Positions 16,447 through 26,689 of a DNA stretch of 64,000 nucleotides are shown here, piece by piece (the stretch's first letter is position 1; each line of letters opens with the position of its first letter). The notes beneath the pieces are model-generated. The model made no database searches. It was not told where the DNA came from and was given only the letters and a program-made list of their open reading frames with translations. The stretch spans positions 4,282,556-4,346,555 of the forward strand of contig NZ_CM001558.1 in the NCBI RefSeq assembly GCF_000281895.1, read 5' to 3'. The translations under genes and the position numbers were made by a program. Source of the DNA: Pseudomonas fluorescens Q2-87. GTDB lineage: Bacteria; Pseudomonadota; Gammaproteobacteria; Pseudomonadales; Pseudomonadaceae.

Positions 16447-17565
16447 TTAAGCCTCTGTGCCAACTGGCAGTGCGTAAGTATCCGGCGCAGAACGATCGAA
16501 AATTTCGTTAGCCCAAAGCAACACGATCATTTCATCGGTGCCAATATTCGTGATGTCGTGCGTCCACCCTGGCACGGTTTCAACTATTTCCGAACGCTCG
16601 CCTGTTGTGGTCAGCTCATAGAACTCACCCGACACTATATGGCGGAATCGAAAGCAAGCAGTACCTTTGATAACAAGAAACTTTTCAGTTTTCGAGTGGT
16701 GATAGTGTCCGCCGCGAGTAATGCCCGGGTGTGCGGTGAAATAAGAAAACTGGCCAGAATCCTTAGTCTTTAACATCTCAACAAAAGCACCTCGAGGATC
16801 AACGTGCCTTGGAACTTCGTAAGTAAATTGATCTGGGGACAGATAGCTGAGGTACGTAGAATACAACGCCCGACACAACCCTGCTCCAACACGCTCGGAT
16901 ATCATCGTATAGCGACTGTCGCGAAAAGATTCCAGCTGCTCAGCAAGCGCGCCTACAGTGGTATCGTACTGAGGCACAACTTCTACAAAAGGGGTTCCTT
17001 CCCTTCTCCCCTCTAGAACATCCATAAAGCATTGTACGACATCATCAACATACGTAAGCTTTAGAGCCGCACTGGGATCATTTATTGAGATCGGCAATCC
17101 GTGTGCAATGTTATGGCAAAATGTAGCTACGGCTGAATTGTAGTTAGGTCGCGCCCATTTTCCGAAGACATTCGGCAAACGAAATATATGTACCGGCGAT
17201 CCGGTATCATTTTGTAAATCGCGTAATAACTGCTCAGCCCCAAGCTTACTGCTTCCATAGGGATTATCCAAGGGCGCTTGAATAGACGATGTATAGACCA
17301 CAGGTACCGGCCGACCACGCTTTCGGATCGCATCACAAAGGACACCAGTAAGATCAGTGTTACCCTTTTGGAAATCCAAAGGATCTTGAGGGCGATTGAT
17401 CCCCGCCAAATGGAAAATAAAATCCACTTGATCAATTAAACTTGGGAGGCTCGCGATAGAATCATTACGCGTAAATGATAATACCTCAACATCGGATTTT
17501 ACACTAAAATGCGATATGAGATTGCGACCAATAAAGCCGTTAGCACCTGTGATCAAAATTTTCAT
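16447..17565 (-). CDS. wbjC: UDP-L-FucNAc pathway C3-epimerase/C4-reductase WbjC (CapF)
   Basis: This 372-residue protein has two units. The first about 245 residues form a short-chain dehydrogenase domain with TGANGFIGRN (7-16) and YGSSKLGAE as the YxxxK site. The last about 120 residues form a cupin with HPGITRGGHYHH and EKFLVIKG. This pairing is special to CapF/WbjC/FnlB, where the cupin epimerises C3 and the reductase domain reduces C4 with NADPH. It separates this pathway from the L-QuiNAc route, which uses a reductase without a cupin. It starts 3 bases after wbjB ends. Confidence 0.93.
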   Translation of the reverse strand: MKILITGANGFIGRNLISHFSVKSDVEVLSFTRNDSIASLPSLIDQVDFIFHLAGINRPQDPLDFQKGNTDLTGVLCDAIRKRGRPVPVVYTSSIQAPLDNPYGSSKLGAEQLLRDLQNDTGSPVHIFRLPNVFGKWARPNYNSAVATFCHNIAHGLPISINDPSAALKLTYVDDVVQCFMDVLEGRREGTPFVEVVPQYDTTVGALAEQLESFRDSRYTMISERVGAGLCRALYSTYLSYLSPDQFTYEVPRHVDPRGAFVEMLKTKDSGQFSYFTAHPGITRGGHYHHSKTEKFLVIKGTACFRFRHIVSGEFYELTTTGERSEIVETVPGWTHDITNIGTDEMIVLLWANEIFDRSAPDTYALPVGTEA

Positions 17566-17568
17566 TAA

Positions 17569-18606
17569 TTACTCCTCGGGCACCGCGTGCTCACCACGCT
17601 GAATCGCACGCATGAAGTCCAACTTGAGCAACAGTTCGCGCATACCTTCTACATCGAGACGCTCAGTGTTATGAGAATTATAATCTTCGGTACGAGAAAT
17701 TTTTGTTTCACCTTGCTCTACAAACTTAGCATAGTTCAGATCGCGTAAGTCAGGAGGCACACGAAAATAATCGCCACGGTCCTCAGCACATGCCATTTCT
17801 TCGCGACTTAGTAAAGCTTCAAAGAGTTTCTCGCCGTGCCGTGTACCAATTACCTGAATAGGGTGATCTGGCACATCAAGCATACTAGTCAATGCTTGCG
17901 CTAAGACTTCCACCGTAGCTGCCGGAGCTTTCTGAACGAACATGTCGCCATTCGAGCCATGCTCAAACGCATACAATACCAGATCAACGGCATCCGCGAG
18001 AGTCATCATGAATCGAGTCATGTTAGGATCAGTCAGACTCAGAGGGGTACCTGATCTAATTTGATCAATAAATAAAGGAATCACCGACCCTCTTGAGGCC
18101 ATTACGTTCCCATATCGCGTACCACAAATCACAGTGTTGTTATCATTACGCGACTTGGCAACCATTACCTTTTCCATCATCGCTTTGGAGATCCCCATTG
18201 CGTTGATTGGATAAACGGCTTTATCCGTGCTGAGGCAAACGACGCGCTTAACATTATTTTGTATTGCTGCTTCAAGCACGTTATCGGTGCCCAGTACGTT
18301 CGTCTTAACGGCTTCCATAGGATGGAATTCGCAGGAAGGTACTTGTTTCAAGGCAGCCGCATGAAATATGTAGTCCACCCCGCGTGTAGCGTTAAGGACG
18401 CTTTGAAAATCCCTAACATCACCAATGTAAAACTTCAATTTACTATTGGCATATTTTTTGCGCATATCATCTTGCTTTTTCTCATCTCGGCTGAATACGC
18501 GTATTTCTTTGATATCGGTATCCAGGAACCGCTTGAGCACTGCGTTTCCGAAGGAACCTGTTCCCCCGGTAATTAAAAGCGTAGAATCCTTGAATGAAAT
18601 AGCCAT
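17569..18606 (-). CDS. wbjB: UDP-GlcNAc 4,6-dehydratase/5-epimerase WbjB (CapE/FnlA)
   Basis: This 345-residue short-chain dehydrogenase has TGGTGSFGNA near 13-22, LSTDKAVYP and NAMGISKAMMEK, where Met and Lys replace the usual Tyr-x-x-x-Lys, as in CapE and FlaA1. It dehydrates UDP-GlcNAc at C4/C6 and inverts C5, the first step to UDP-L-FucNAc. It is soluble, unlike the membrane-bound WbpM paralogues in this cluster. It is packed against wbjC (3 bases) and follows the GT4 gene by 9 bases. Confidence 0.93.
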   Translation of the reverse strand: MAISFKDSTLLITGGTGSFGNAVLKRFLDTDIKEIRVFSRDEKKQDDMRKKYANSKLKFYIGDVRDFQSVLNATRGVDYIFHAAALKQVPSCEFHPMEAVKTNVLGTDNVLEAAIQNNVKRVVCLSTDKAVYPINAMGISKAMMEKVMVAKSRNDNNTVICGTRYGNVMASRGSVIPLFIDQIRSGTPLSLTDPNMTRFMMTLADAVDLVLYAFEHGSNGDMFVQKAPAATVEVLAQALTSMLDVPDHPIQVIGTRHGEKLFEALLSREEMACAEDRGDYFRVPPDLRDLNYAKFVEQGETKISRTEDYNSHNTERLDVEGMRELLLKLDFMRAIQRGEHAVPEE

Positions 18607-18615
18607 AAAAACCCC

Positions 18616-19830
18616 TTATAGTAATGAAATAATGATACTTCTCGCGTTTTCTACGCTCAAGTTTTTTTCATAATAATGTCGGCCGTTCCTGCCCAGCTCA
18701 GCGCAGAGCGCTGAATCCTCAATCAGCAGGTCCAGCTTCGCCTTCAGCGCCGCCGCGTCACCAGCCACTACAGCATAGCCACCGCGAACGTCGTTTTCCA
18801 AAATATCGCCAAAATCCGTAACCGAATCCAGCGACGCCAGAATCGGCAATGAAACTTTAAAGTAATCAAGCGATTTCGATGGGAAACTGGGCACTGTTAA
18901 CTTCCTAGACAGCGATATGAGACCGACATCGCACGACTGCACAACGTGCTCATATTCTTCCCGCGGAATATAATCAATAAAGATAATATTCTGCAGCCCA
19001 CGCACCGCAACCGCTTTTTGCAGGCTTTCTTTTTCAGTGCCTTTACCAATAAAAACGAAGGTCACTTCATCTTTTGAATACATCGCGGCCAAGTCAAGTA
19101 TATTTTCCAATTCTTGCACGATTGACATCGCACCACCGTATATCGCAATGAACCCTTGAGGTGGCAAATTATACTTTTTTCTCACCTCAACTTTATCGAC
19201 TGGTTCAATTTTCTTGATCTTCGCCCAGATCGGCAAAAGTTTAACTTTTTCTTTTGAGACGGAAGGAAAATTATCGAAAAGAAATCGAGCATTACCTTCA
19301 GTCATACAACCGATTCGATCAAAACTGGCATACATCAATTCCTCCAGATATCGAAAAAAACCGAAGAACAGCTTGTTCCTGATCGCACCGAGATCCTTTA
19401 AATAGAAAGGAAAAAAATCCCACAACACGAGGAAACTTTTAGAATTATATCGCTTCTTAAAGAAGTGGGACATTCCTAGAATTGTGACGCAAGGCGTATT
19501 CGCTATGAGCAAATCACAAAATTTAATCTCTTTGGCAATTTTGTATCTTGCAAGAAAGGGAAATATGAATATTTTCAACGCCGTCCCTATGACTCCGGAG
19601 TTATAAAATATCGACGGAAGCTTGATTCGTATTACTTTAATCCCATCTATAACTTTCGTAACCGATTCTGGCTCGTTTTTTAGCCAAGAGAAAACGACGA
19701 CCGTAACGTCGCTTCCTTGTTCGTTCATAGAATAGGCCAACTCATTAGTGAGCCAAGCGTCTTTTTTGTCGTCAGCATACTTGGTGGTAAGCAGTACAAT
19801 ATCTTTACGCAAGCTCATCATTTGGACCAC
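18616..19830 (-). CDS. GT4 family glycosyltransferase of the O-antigen cluster
   Basis: This 404-residue protein has the GT-B layout of family GT4. An N-terminal Rossmann half precedes a C-terminal half with IAIYGGAMSIVQELENIL, FIGKGTEKE, FIDYIPREEYEHVV and a loop with PSFPSKSLDYF that holds the position of the E-x7-E donor site. No membrane segment is evident. It should add one sugar of the repeat unit on the inner face of the membrane; donor and linkage cannot be told. Its start overlaps the end of the broken wzy by 13 bases. DNA here is AT-rich. A start a few codons later (MMSLRKD or MSLRKD) is also possible. Confidence 0.85.
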   Translation of the reverse strand: MVQMMSLRKDIVLLTTKYADDKKDAWLTNELAYSMNEQGSDVTVVVFSWLKNEPESVTKVIDGIKVIRIKLPSIFYNSGVIGTALKIFIFPFLARYKIAKEIKFCDLLIANTPCVTILGMSHFFKKRYNSKSFLVLWDFFPFYLKDLGAIRNKLFFGFFRYLEELMYASFDRIGCMTEGNARFLFDNFPSVSKEKVKLLPIWAKIKKIEPVDKVEVRKKYNLPPQGFIAIYGGAMSIVQELENILDLAAMYSKDEVTFVFIGKGTEKESLQKAVAVRGLQNIIFIDYIPREEYEHVVQSCDVGLISLSRKLTVPSFPSKSLDYFKVSLPILASLDSVTDFGDILENDVRGGYAVVAGDAAALKAKLDLLIEDSALCAELGRNGRHYYEKNLSVENARSIIISLL

Positions 19831-20983
19831 AGCTCGTCAAGTTGATTGAGTAGGTTATCTGTTCGCTCCTGCCCCGTCGAATTGTGCATATCATAAAACA
19901 GCTGACTCTGGTAGGGGATATAAACGATGGAAAGCGGACTCGAGAGAAATCGATAAAACGGCAAATACCCGACTAATGCAATTACAAAAACCGTAACCAG
20001 CCGGCTTGTATAGTTTAAGCGCAACAATGTATTCAATGCCGCACCGATTAAAAACACCGCAAAAAATACTGGTATCTAGTAGACAGTGTTGGAAATCCAA
20101 ATATTATCAGAGGGATAAGCAAGCCCACAAATGCCAGACGATAGAGGATGGGAGGTGCTGATTGTTTGGTATCGTTTTGAGCGCCACCGTTACCCCATGC
20201 TAGATAGATGCTTGAAAAAATCACAACAGACACAAGGACATAGGCTGCACGGTAGGCAAAAGAAGCATTAAACACATCCCTATCCAGATAAATCATGTAC
20301 TTGGGGTCCACATAAATTATAAGCACTTCTACGGCAGCACGAATAACATCCAACGAAGATAAATACAGCGCAACCGAGACCAGAAAGACGATTAGAAACG
20401 TCGTTCGACTCAAGGGAAACCAATAAATTAACAGTAACAACAACACTCCACCCAATACCGAGTAGTGTATAGAGGTAGCGATGGCGAACAGCGTAAATGC
20501 AAGAATCCGCCTTCCCGATAAAAATTTATGTGCTCCAAGTAAGAAGATACTAACCGCCAACCCCTGCCTAAGTAAGGAAAACGCGGGAATCAAATAAAAG
20601 TCCGGGACAGAGTACATTACAGCCAATACCAGCAGACAATGCTTGGGAAAAAAACTCCTCACTACGATGGATATGAATACAATCTCAGCAATAGAAACCA
20701 AAGCGGAAAAATGCTCAAACGCCAGATCAAGGAACGATGAAACATGAACCAGCCATTCATATCCAAATTCAAAATCCAGATAAAACTCTTCACCACTTCG
20801 TATTGCATTGTAATGTGATTCGTAGATTGGCCAGTCGTAGCCTGTCTGAAATTTCAGTCCAACAAACAAGGAGAGAAGCGCCACTTGAAATGTATATATC
20901 GCCACGGACGGTGAAGTTGCCTTTTTTAATGACAACAGGGCCAACACCCAAATCAGCGCATATATGACATTATATTGCATCAT
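19818..20983 (-). pseudogene. wzy: O-antigen polymerase Wzy (EpsG-like), single-base frameshift
   Basis: Two frames make up one membrane protein of about 388 residues. The long part (from 20983, about 311 residues) has some ten membrane segments and the motifs KFQTGYDWPIYESHY and PAFSLLRQGLAVSIF, typical of EpsG-type polymerases. It breaks at a run of six T on the coding strand (20061-20066). With one more T it would run on as YQYFFAVFLIGAALN, the start of the short part that ends at 19818. Wzy joins O units on the periplasmic face. If the break is real, the strain would make only one capped O unit per core. Slippage or a base-call error is as likely. It overlaps wzx by 4 bases. Confidence 0.8.
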
Positions 20984-22263
20984 GACGCGGCCGCCCCAAC
21001 AGACCTTGTTTTATTTCTGCTGACAAAAAACCATAACAGCACTAGAAATAGCGAAATCATGCCCTGCAGAACATAGCCGTAAGCCATACTTTCAAGCCCA
21101 TAGAGCCTGTAGAAAAAAATACATAATGCCAGATATAAGAATGCCGTAATCATCTCATAAATCAGATAGGCTCTAACGCGCTGTTTGGCGAGCATTACAT
21201 AAAGAAATATCCAGCCCAGGCATTTCAGCCCGTCCCCTATGACATATGCCTTCAGCACTTCTGAGGAGACTACGAAAGCCTCACCATAAATCAGCCAGAC
21301 AATAAAATTTGCCAGCTGGCCAACCACGAGGACCAAGACAACGCCAAAAACCAACGCTACTACCGCCATCCGCCAAACAAAGCTGTCCAGAATTCGTCCT
21401 TCCATTGCACTATACTTTGGCAATAAAAGAGTAGAAAACAGTACACTACAGATACCCATATAAATATCTGACAGACGTGTTGCTGCGTACCAAAGACCAG
21501 ACTCAGCCATTGTGCCATTCGTAGCAATATAGTTTCTTAGGAATATCTGCCCTCCATACACAACCACGGCGGACCCCAACGCCATGAAGGAATATGAAAC
21601 TAATACTTTTAGTATCTCACCATCAATTTTTTTAAAAACACCTCGCATTCGCGGCAGATAAAAACGTTTAGGCAAAAACAGCATGCAGACACCCGCAACA
21701 ACGGGCGCTAATACCACAGAATAAACCGCCCCTTTTTTCCCAAAAAAGAATGAAATGACGCAAACTGAAAGCGCCGTTATAAAAGCAGTGGCCATAGAGT
21801 ACCAAAAATACTCATTGTATTTTTGCATCCCATTAAAATAGGATACAAACAAATTATTCAGCCCTAAAAAAAAACCTCCCAACGGCAGAAGCAACAGCAC
21901 TACCACCCAATCTCCTTGTAAGAAATAACTTGAAATTTCTCTACTTGAAAGAAGAAAAACGACAAAACAAATCAAACTTAAAAAAGCCAACAAAAACGCA
22001 GAAGTCCGCACTATACTCTCTTTAGTGTGTTTATCTTCTGCGATCAACTTTACTACACCAGTTGTAGTTACTGATGAAACACCGGCACTTAATATTTGAA
22101 GAAAGGATTGGACCTGCCCAACTACAGCCATTCCACTGGGCCCCACGTAAAACGCAACTACCTTTAGCGAGGCGACAGAAAACATCAATTTAAATACAGC
22201 CTGAACGGCAATATTTATGATCGGCCGAAGCATTCCCTTTCTTGTTGCCGTACTGCCAACCAT
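20980..22263 (-). CDS. wzx: O-antigen flippase Wzx
   Basis: This 427-residue protein has about twelve membrane segments. It belongs to the MATE/MVF polysaccharide-transport group and most resembles WzxE-type flippases, with RPIINIAVQAVFKL and FYVGPSGMAVVGQ near the N-terminus. It flips undecaprenyl-diphosphate-linked O units to the periplasm. The coding DNA is AT-rich, as is common for imported O-antigen genes. It lies 302 bases below wzz and overlaps wzy. Confidence 0.9.
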   Translation of the reverse strand: MVGSTATRKGMLRPIINIAVQAVFKLMFSVASLKVVAFYVGPSGMAVVGQVQSFLQILSAGVSSVTTTGVVKLIAEDKHTKESIVRTSAFLLAFLSLICFVVFLLSSREISSYFLQGDWVVVLLLLPLGGFFLGLNNLFVSYFNGMQKYNEYFWYSMATAFITALSVCVISFFFGKKGAVYSVVLAPVVAGVCMLFLPKRFYLPRMRGVFKKIDGEILKVLVSYSFMALGSAVVVYGGQIFLRNYIATNGTMAESGLWYAATRLSDIYMGICSVLFSTLLLPKYSAMEGRILDSFVWRMAVVALVFGVVLVLVVGQLANFIVWLIYGEAFVVSSEVLKAYVIGDGLKCLGWIFLYVMLAKQRVRAYLIYEMITAFLYLALCIFFYRLYGLESMAYGYVLQGMISLFLVLLWFFVSRNKTRSVGAAAS

Positions 22264-22565
22264 AGCGTAACACCTAACACGAGCGGCGCAAAAAACTATA
22301 ACGACATCGATTTCGAAACCGGAAGTAACTATTTATGTCGTTAGAATCGATCAGACCTACAGCCTGGGGATTCCATGTCCAAAAATGCCACTTTATAAAT
22401 CAAGGACCAGCATACTTATGACTTAACACTAACGCTGTCAAAATCGAGGTCTGCTGCCGGAACAAACTCACCAGTTTCGATTCAGCCAAGAGATACGAAT
22501 CGCTGGCATATGCACTACCAACCTGCCTGAAACCTGTCGATCCAGACCTGACGCCATGATATGGA
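22264..22565. promoter_or_regulatory. wzz-wzx intergenic region
   Basis: No gene is seen in these 302 bases. It is AT-rich and holds an 8-bp inverted repeat (22300-22307 with 22335-22342) about 37-72 bases upstream of the wzx start. The gap suggests wzx and the genes after it may have their own promoter, but I cannot point to clear boxes. Confidence 0.3.
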
Positions 22566-23621
22566 TTATTCTTCAACACGAGCTTGAAATACCTGCCTCA
22601 ACAGCGCGGCCCCAACCCCCAAAACAAGGCCGAGGATCATTCCTTTCAATAAAATAGCCAGCTTATTTGGCTTAATTGGGGTTTGTGGTACCTCCACGTT
22701 ACCATCCTGCCTATATACCGACACCTGATCAGGTTCGACTTTAAGCATTCGATAGAAATTGTAACGCATCTGCAGCGTGCGCAGATCTGGAATGAATGCA
22801 TCGTCAGAAACTCTTGCCTCCAACGCGGATACCTCCGCCGCCAAAGCTAAACTTCCTCGCTGATAATCCATCTTACTGCCTGTATCGACAGTGATATCAA
22901 CCGCAGCAGAGGAATTTATCACAGGCGTTTTCAAACCAATTATTTCAGCAACTTTTAGAGCTTCACGAAGCTGCTGGATACGGTCCTCACGAACCCGTTG
23001 AGCATTCTCTCGCAAGCTAGTAATCCGCTGTTCCAGATTCCTTGCCCGAACCGCTGCCTCAGTTGTAACGTTTTTGATCAGCTCTGCCTTGGAGGCCTCA
23101 CTGGCCCGTTGCACGTAAGCTCTGACCCACTCGGTTGCCTCTGCCGCGTCATCACTCTGGACAACGACCGAGAATCTTTCGGGAGTATCCTTACCCGGTC
23201 CTCCTACTATCAGCACACGAGAAAAATTCTCATATAAACGGTCAAGCGGCCCCTTACGCTGAGACTCTTCAAGTGAAGGCAAATAGATGTCACGGAAAAA
23301 GGTTTGGCGAAGGGTTTCACTCTGAAGATTGCGAGCAAACAGATCGTACACTTGCTTTATTGAATAGGGTTCCAGCTCAGTGCTCGTGCCACGGCCGTAA
23401 TTTAACTCAGCAATGCCATTTTGAGTTGGTGGGCTAATATAAAATCTAGCCTCATAGATTGGTTTGGTAAGATAGGCAACCGCCCCAGCCCCAACCGTCA
23501 CTGCGAACGTAACACCTATAACAAGCCACTTTTGAACCCAAAGATTGCGTAGCAGCGCAATTAAATCAATTTCCTGAGCGTCATTTGCATCAACACGATT
23601 ATTACGCATACGGTTTCTCAA
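22566..23621 (-). CDS. wzz: O-antigen chain-length determinant Wzz
   Basis: This 351-residue inner-membrane protein has the Wzz plan. It has a short cytoplasmic start, membrane segment 1 at about 33-52 and a large periplasmic region with long helices (for example 195-225). The Pro-rich TPIKPNK before membrane segment 2 (about 322-342) completes it. Wzz sets how many O units Wzy joins. In Pseudomonas it opens the O-antigen cluster next to ihfB, as here. Codon use looks closer to the core genes than to the wzx-wzy genes, so it probably stays when the rest of the cluster is exchanged. Confidence 0.93.
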   Translation of the reverse strand: MRNRMRNNRVDANDAQEIDLIALLRNLWVQKWLVIGVTFAVTVGAGAVAYLTKPIYEARFYISPPTQNGIAELNYGRGTSTELEPYSIKQVYDLFARNLQSETLRQTFFRDIYLPSLEESQRKGPLDRLYENFSRVLIVGGPGKDTPERFSVVVQSDDAAEATEWVRAYVQRASEASKAELIKNVTTEAAVRARNLEQRITSLRENAQRVREDRIQQLREALKVAEIIGLKTPVINSSAAVDITVDTGSKMDYQRGSLALAAEVSALEARVSDDAFIPDLRTLQMRYNFYRMLKVEPDQVSVYRQDGNVEVPQTPIKPNKLAILLKGMILGLVLGVGAALLRQVFQARVEE

Positions 23622-23794
23622 ATGCGGCGGCGGAAAATTTGCCCTTCAATGTGCTGCTTGCACTAAAGGTTAACGCTGAGGAGGTCTCGAAAAAAATTTC
23701 GGTAGACCCTGAGAATTCTGACATTGAAAAACACACCCAAATATAAACAATTGCTAACGGCGATCCCTTCACCAGGGTGACAAATCATGTAGCT

Positions 23795-24019
23795 TTATTT
23801 TAACCACAAACGTATCTTCGCGAACCAAGCGAGTGACGGACTGATAACCATCCCCGCCAGAAGCGCAAGGAGTATCAAGGCCGAAACAGGAAGCTGAGGG
23901 GCTGACCAACCGGCGAACGCCAAGGATACAGGTTGTGTATTTTCAATTACAAATAGAATAATCGTCAAAGCTACGAGCAGCGCGGCTACGAACAAAGCCA
24001 CCCGTTTAAAACCCCTCAT
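23795..24019 (-). CDS. LapA-domain (DUF1049) inner-membrane protein
   Basis: The protein has 74 residues from the ATG at 24019. Two hydrophobic segments (about 6-26 and 45-64) flank the conserved ENTQPVSLAFAGW segment of the LapA/DUF1049 family, called LapA in E. coli for its link to LPS assembly. Open codons extend upstream to 24070 inside ihfB. I chose 24019 because a GAGG/G8 run lies just before it. It directly follows ihfB, an order usual in Pseudomonas. Confidence 0.8.
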   Translation of the reverse strand: MRGFKRVALFVAALLVALTIILFVIENTQPVSLAFAGWSAPQLPVSALILLALLAGMVISPSLAWFAKIRLWLK

Positions 24020-24044
24020 AGCCCCCCCCTCTGCGGCCTTTTCG

Positions 24045-24341
24045 TCAGAACTCATCCCCCTCCTCCTCATTCACCCGATCTCTAAGCTCTTTACCCGGCT
24101 TGAAATGAGGAACGAACTTCCCGTCCAGGCTGACGGACTGACCGGTCTTTGGGTTTCGACCTACCCGCGGAGCGCGGTAGTGCAGGGAAAAGCTGCCGAA
24201 ACCACGAATCTCGATACGATCTCCGGTAGCCAGGCACTGGGACATCTGTTCAAGCATGGTCTTGATGGCCAGCTCCACATCCTTGGATGAGAGCAGCCCT
24301 TGATGGGTGACAATTCGTTCGATCAACTCCGACTTCGTCAT
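24045..24341 (-). CDS. ihfB: Integration host factor beta subunit
   Basis: This 98-residue HU-family protein has the IHF-beta arm region [18 protein letters not shown] and the DNA-intercalating proline in RNPKTG. With IhfA it forms the heterodimer that bends DNA by about 160 degrees at specific sites. The rpsA-ihfB-lapA-wzz order is the standard one for the genus, apart from the lipoprotein gene noted at 24487. Confidence 0.97.
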   Translation of the reverse strand: MTKSELIERIVTHQGLLSSKDVELAIKTMLEQMSQCLATGDRIEIRGFGSFSLHYRAPRVGRNPKTGQSVSLDGKFVPHFKPGKELRDRVNEEEGDEF

Positions 24342-24486
24342 ATTTTTCCCTTCTTTTTCAAGCAGCTAGGAAAATCGCTTGAAAAGGTTTTAGCATGACC
24401 GGAGGGATTTGAACAGCCCAAGTATTGACATTCTTCCTGACTCCCTTGTCACCTCTTTCCGAGCTGGCAGGGAGACTTTCCTAAAG

Positions 24487-24765
24487 CTACCGACAGATGA
24501 CGAGCATCGTACGCGTCAGATAGCCAGCCGGATTAAAACCAAAAGGGTACCGATCTTCATCCTTCGCATCGTCGGATCGGGTAATTACCTTGTAACCCGC
24601 CCCCTTGCACTCTCTTGCCGCTCTCTTGTGGCACTTCTCCCAGCCGGAACCCAACCCCGAGCAGTCGACCTCGATACCACTGACACCACGCACTGCGTGG
24701 GTCTTGGCGCTTGTAGAGCAACCTGCCAGCACTAAGACACTCAACACCAGAAAGAGCTTGTTCAT
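24487..24765 (-). CDS. Small predicted lipoprotein
   Basis: This 92-residue protein has a signal peptide ending in the lipobox LAGC, with Cys16 as the lipid anchor. The mature part has three or four further Cys (one each near 35 and 45, one near 53, one near the end) and a GYKVITRSDD segment. I do not know its role. Residue +2 after Cys is Ser, which usually sends the protein to the outer membrane. It lies between the rpsA terminator and ihfB. Confidence 0.75.
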   Translation of the reverse strand: MNKLFLVLSVLVLAGCSTSAKTHAVRGVSGIEVDCSGLGSGWEKCHKRAARECKGAGYKVITRSDDAKDEDRYPFGFNPAGYLTRTMLVICR

Positions 24766-24951
24766 TCAGTTCCTTTAGACGAGGGTCCGGATCAATCACT
24801 TATACAAGTCGGAGCCCCACCTTGAGTAAATTTTTATCTGCTTCATAAAAGAGACAGCCTGGTTAAAGGGTTGGTTTCGCAACGTCTCGAATGAACACCG
24901 TCATGGGTAGCAGCTTACGGAGCGCAGAGCACCTTGAAAAATCGCAGGCAC

Positions 24952-24979
24952 AAAAAGGGCGACCGAAGTCGCCCTTTTT
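24952..24979 (-). terminator. Rho-independent terminator after rpsA
   Basis: A perfect 12-bp stem (24952-24963 with 24968-24979) closes a 4-base CGAA-type loop. The minus strand reads into a run of T. It sits 16 bases past the rpsA stop. Confidence 0.92.
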
Positions 24980-24995
24980 AATGATCAAGCAGAAC

Positions 24996-26681
24996 TCAGT
25001 TCTGTTTGGCCATTGCTTGACGCAGCAGTGCAGCCATGGTGGTGTCAGCTGCTTCGCCTTCCGGAGCTGCTTTCAGGCTCTGGATGGCTTCTTTCTCTTC
25101 AGCATCGTCTTTCGACTTGATGGAGAGCTGGATTACGCGGCTCTTGCGGTCAACGCTGATGATCTTGGCTTCTACTTCTTCGCCTTCTTTCAGAACGTTG
25201 CGCGCGTCTTCAACGCGGTCACGGCTGATTTCGGAGGCTTTCAGAGTCGCTTCGATATCGTCGGCCAGGGTGATGATGGCGCCTTTAGCGTCAACTTCTT
25301 TCACGATGCCCTTAACGATTGCGCCTTTGTCGTTCTCTTGAACGTACTCGGAGAACGGATCGCTTTCCAGCTGCTTGATACCCAGGGAGATGCGCTCGCG
25401 CTCTGGGTCAACCGACAGGATAACGGTGTCCAGCTCGTCGCCCTTCTTGAAACGGCGTACGGCTTCTTCGCCCACTTCGTTCCAGGAGATGTCGGACAGG
25501 TGAACCAGGCCGTCGATGCCGCCGTCCAGACCAATGAAGATACCGAAATCGGTGATCGACTTGATGGTGCCGGAGATTTTATCGCCCTTGTTGAACTGGC
25601 CAGAGAAGTCTTCCCATGGGTTGGACTTGCACTGCTTGATGCCGAGGGAGATACGACGACGCTCTTCGTCGATGTCCAGAACCATGACTTCCACTTCGTC
25701 GCCGACTTGTACGACTTTCGAAGGGTGGATGTTCTTGTTGGTCCAGTCCATTTCGGAAACGTGTACCAGGCCTTCAACGCCTTCTTCCAGCTCAGCGAAG
25801 CAGCCGTAGTCGGTCAGGTTGGTAACACGAGCGGTGACGCGGGTGCCTTCTGGGTAACGGGCTTTGATAGCGACCCATGGATCTTCACCCAGTTGCTTGA
25901 GGCCCAGGGAAACACGATTGCGCTCGCGATCGTACTTCAGAACCTTGACATCGATCTCGTCGCCAACGTTGACGATTTCCGAAGGATGCTTGATACGCTT
26001 CCAGGCCATGTCGGTGATGTGCAGCAGGCCATCGACGCCACCCAGATCGACGAATGCGCCGTAATCGGTGAGGTTCTTGACGATACCCTTGACCTGCTGG
26101 CCTTCCTGCAGCGATTCCAGCAGAGCTTCACGCTCGGCGGAGTTCTCGGCTTCCAGGACACTGCGACGGGAAACGACAACGTTGTTGCGCTTCTGGTCCA
26201 GCTTGATGACCTTGAATTCCAGCTCTTTGCCTTCCAGGTGCGTGGTATCGCGCACTGGACGGACGTCAACCAGGGAACCTGGCAGGAACGCACGGATGCC
26301 GTTAACGTCGACAGTGAAGCCGCCTTTAACCTTACCGTTGATAACGCCCTTGACCACTTCCTCAGCTGCGAAGGCCGCTTCCAGAACGATCCAGCATTCA
26401 GCACGCTTGGCTTTCTCACGGGACAGCTTGGTTTCACCAAAGCCATCTTCAACCGAGTCCAGCGCCACGTGAACTTCGTCACCGACGTTGATGTTCAGTT
26501 CGCCAGCGTCGTTGTAGAACTGCTCAAGCGGGATAAGCGCTTCAGACTTCAGACCAGCGTGGACGGTTACCCAGCGAGCTTGGTAATCGATATCAACGAT
26601 AACGCCGGTGATGATGGAGCCTGCCTGAAGGTTCAGGGTTTTCAAGCTTTCTTCAAAGAGTTCCGCAAAGCTTTCGCTCAT
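24996..26681 (-). CDS. rpsA: 30S ribosomal protein S1
   Basis: This 561-residue protein is made of six S1 (OB-fold) repeats, the usual count and length for proteobacteria. The N-terminal repeats bind the ribosome. The later ones carry the G-x-V-x-x-[IL]-x-x-[FY]-G RNA-binding pattern, for example [26 protein letters not shown] and [13 protein letters not shown]. It brings structured mRNAs to the 30S subunit. The ATG at 26681 is preceded by AGGAATTAAA. It is downstream of cmk, as in most gammaproteobacteria, and has its own leader (26690-26745). Confidence 0.98.
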   Translation of the reverse strand: MSESFAELFEESLKTLNLQAGSIITGVIVDIDYQARWVTVHAGLKSEALIPLEQFYNDAGELNINVGDEVHVALDSVEDGFGETKLSREKAKRAECWIVLEAAFAAEEVVKGVINGKVKGGFTVDVNGIRAFLPGSLVDVRPVRDTTHLEGKELEFKVIKLDQKRNNVVVSRRSVLEAENSAEREALLESLQEGQQVKGIVKNLTDYGAFVDLGGVDGLLHITDMAWKRIKHPSEIVNVGDEIDVKVLKYDRERNRVSLGLKQLGEDPWVAIKARYPEGTRVTARVTNLTDYGCFAELEEGVEGLVHVSEMDWTNKNIHPSKVVQVGDEVEVMVLDIDEERRRISLGIKQCKSNPWEDFSGQFNKGDKISGTIKSITDFGIFIGLDGGIDGLVHLSDISWNEVGEEAVRRFKKGDELDTVILSVDPERERISLGIKQLESDPFSEYVQENDKGAIVKGIVKEVDAKGAIITLADDIEATLKASEISRDRVEDARNVLKEGEEVEAKIISVDRKSRVIQLSIKSKDDAEEKEAIQSLKAAPEGEAADTTMAALLRQAMAKQN

Positions 26682-26689
26682 TTTAATTC

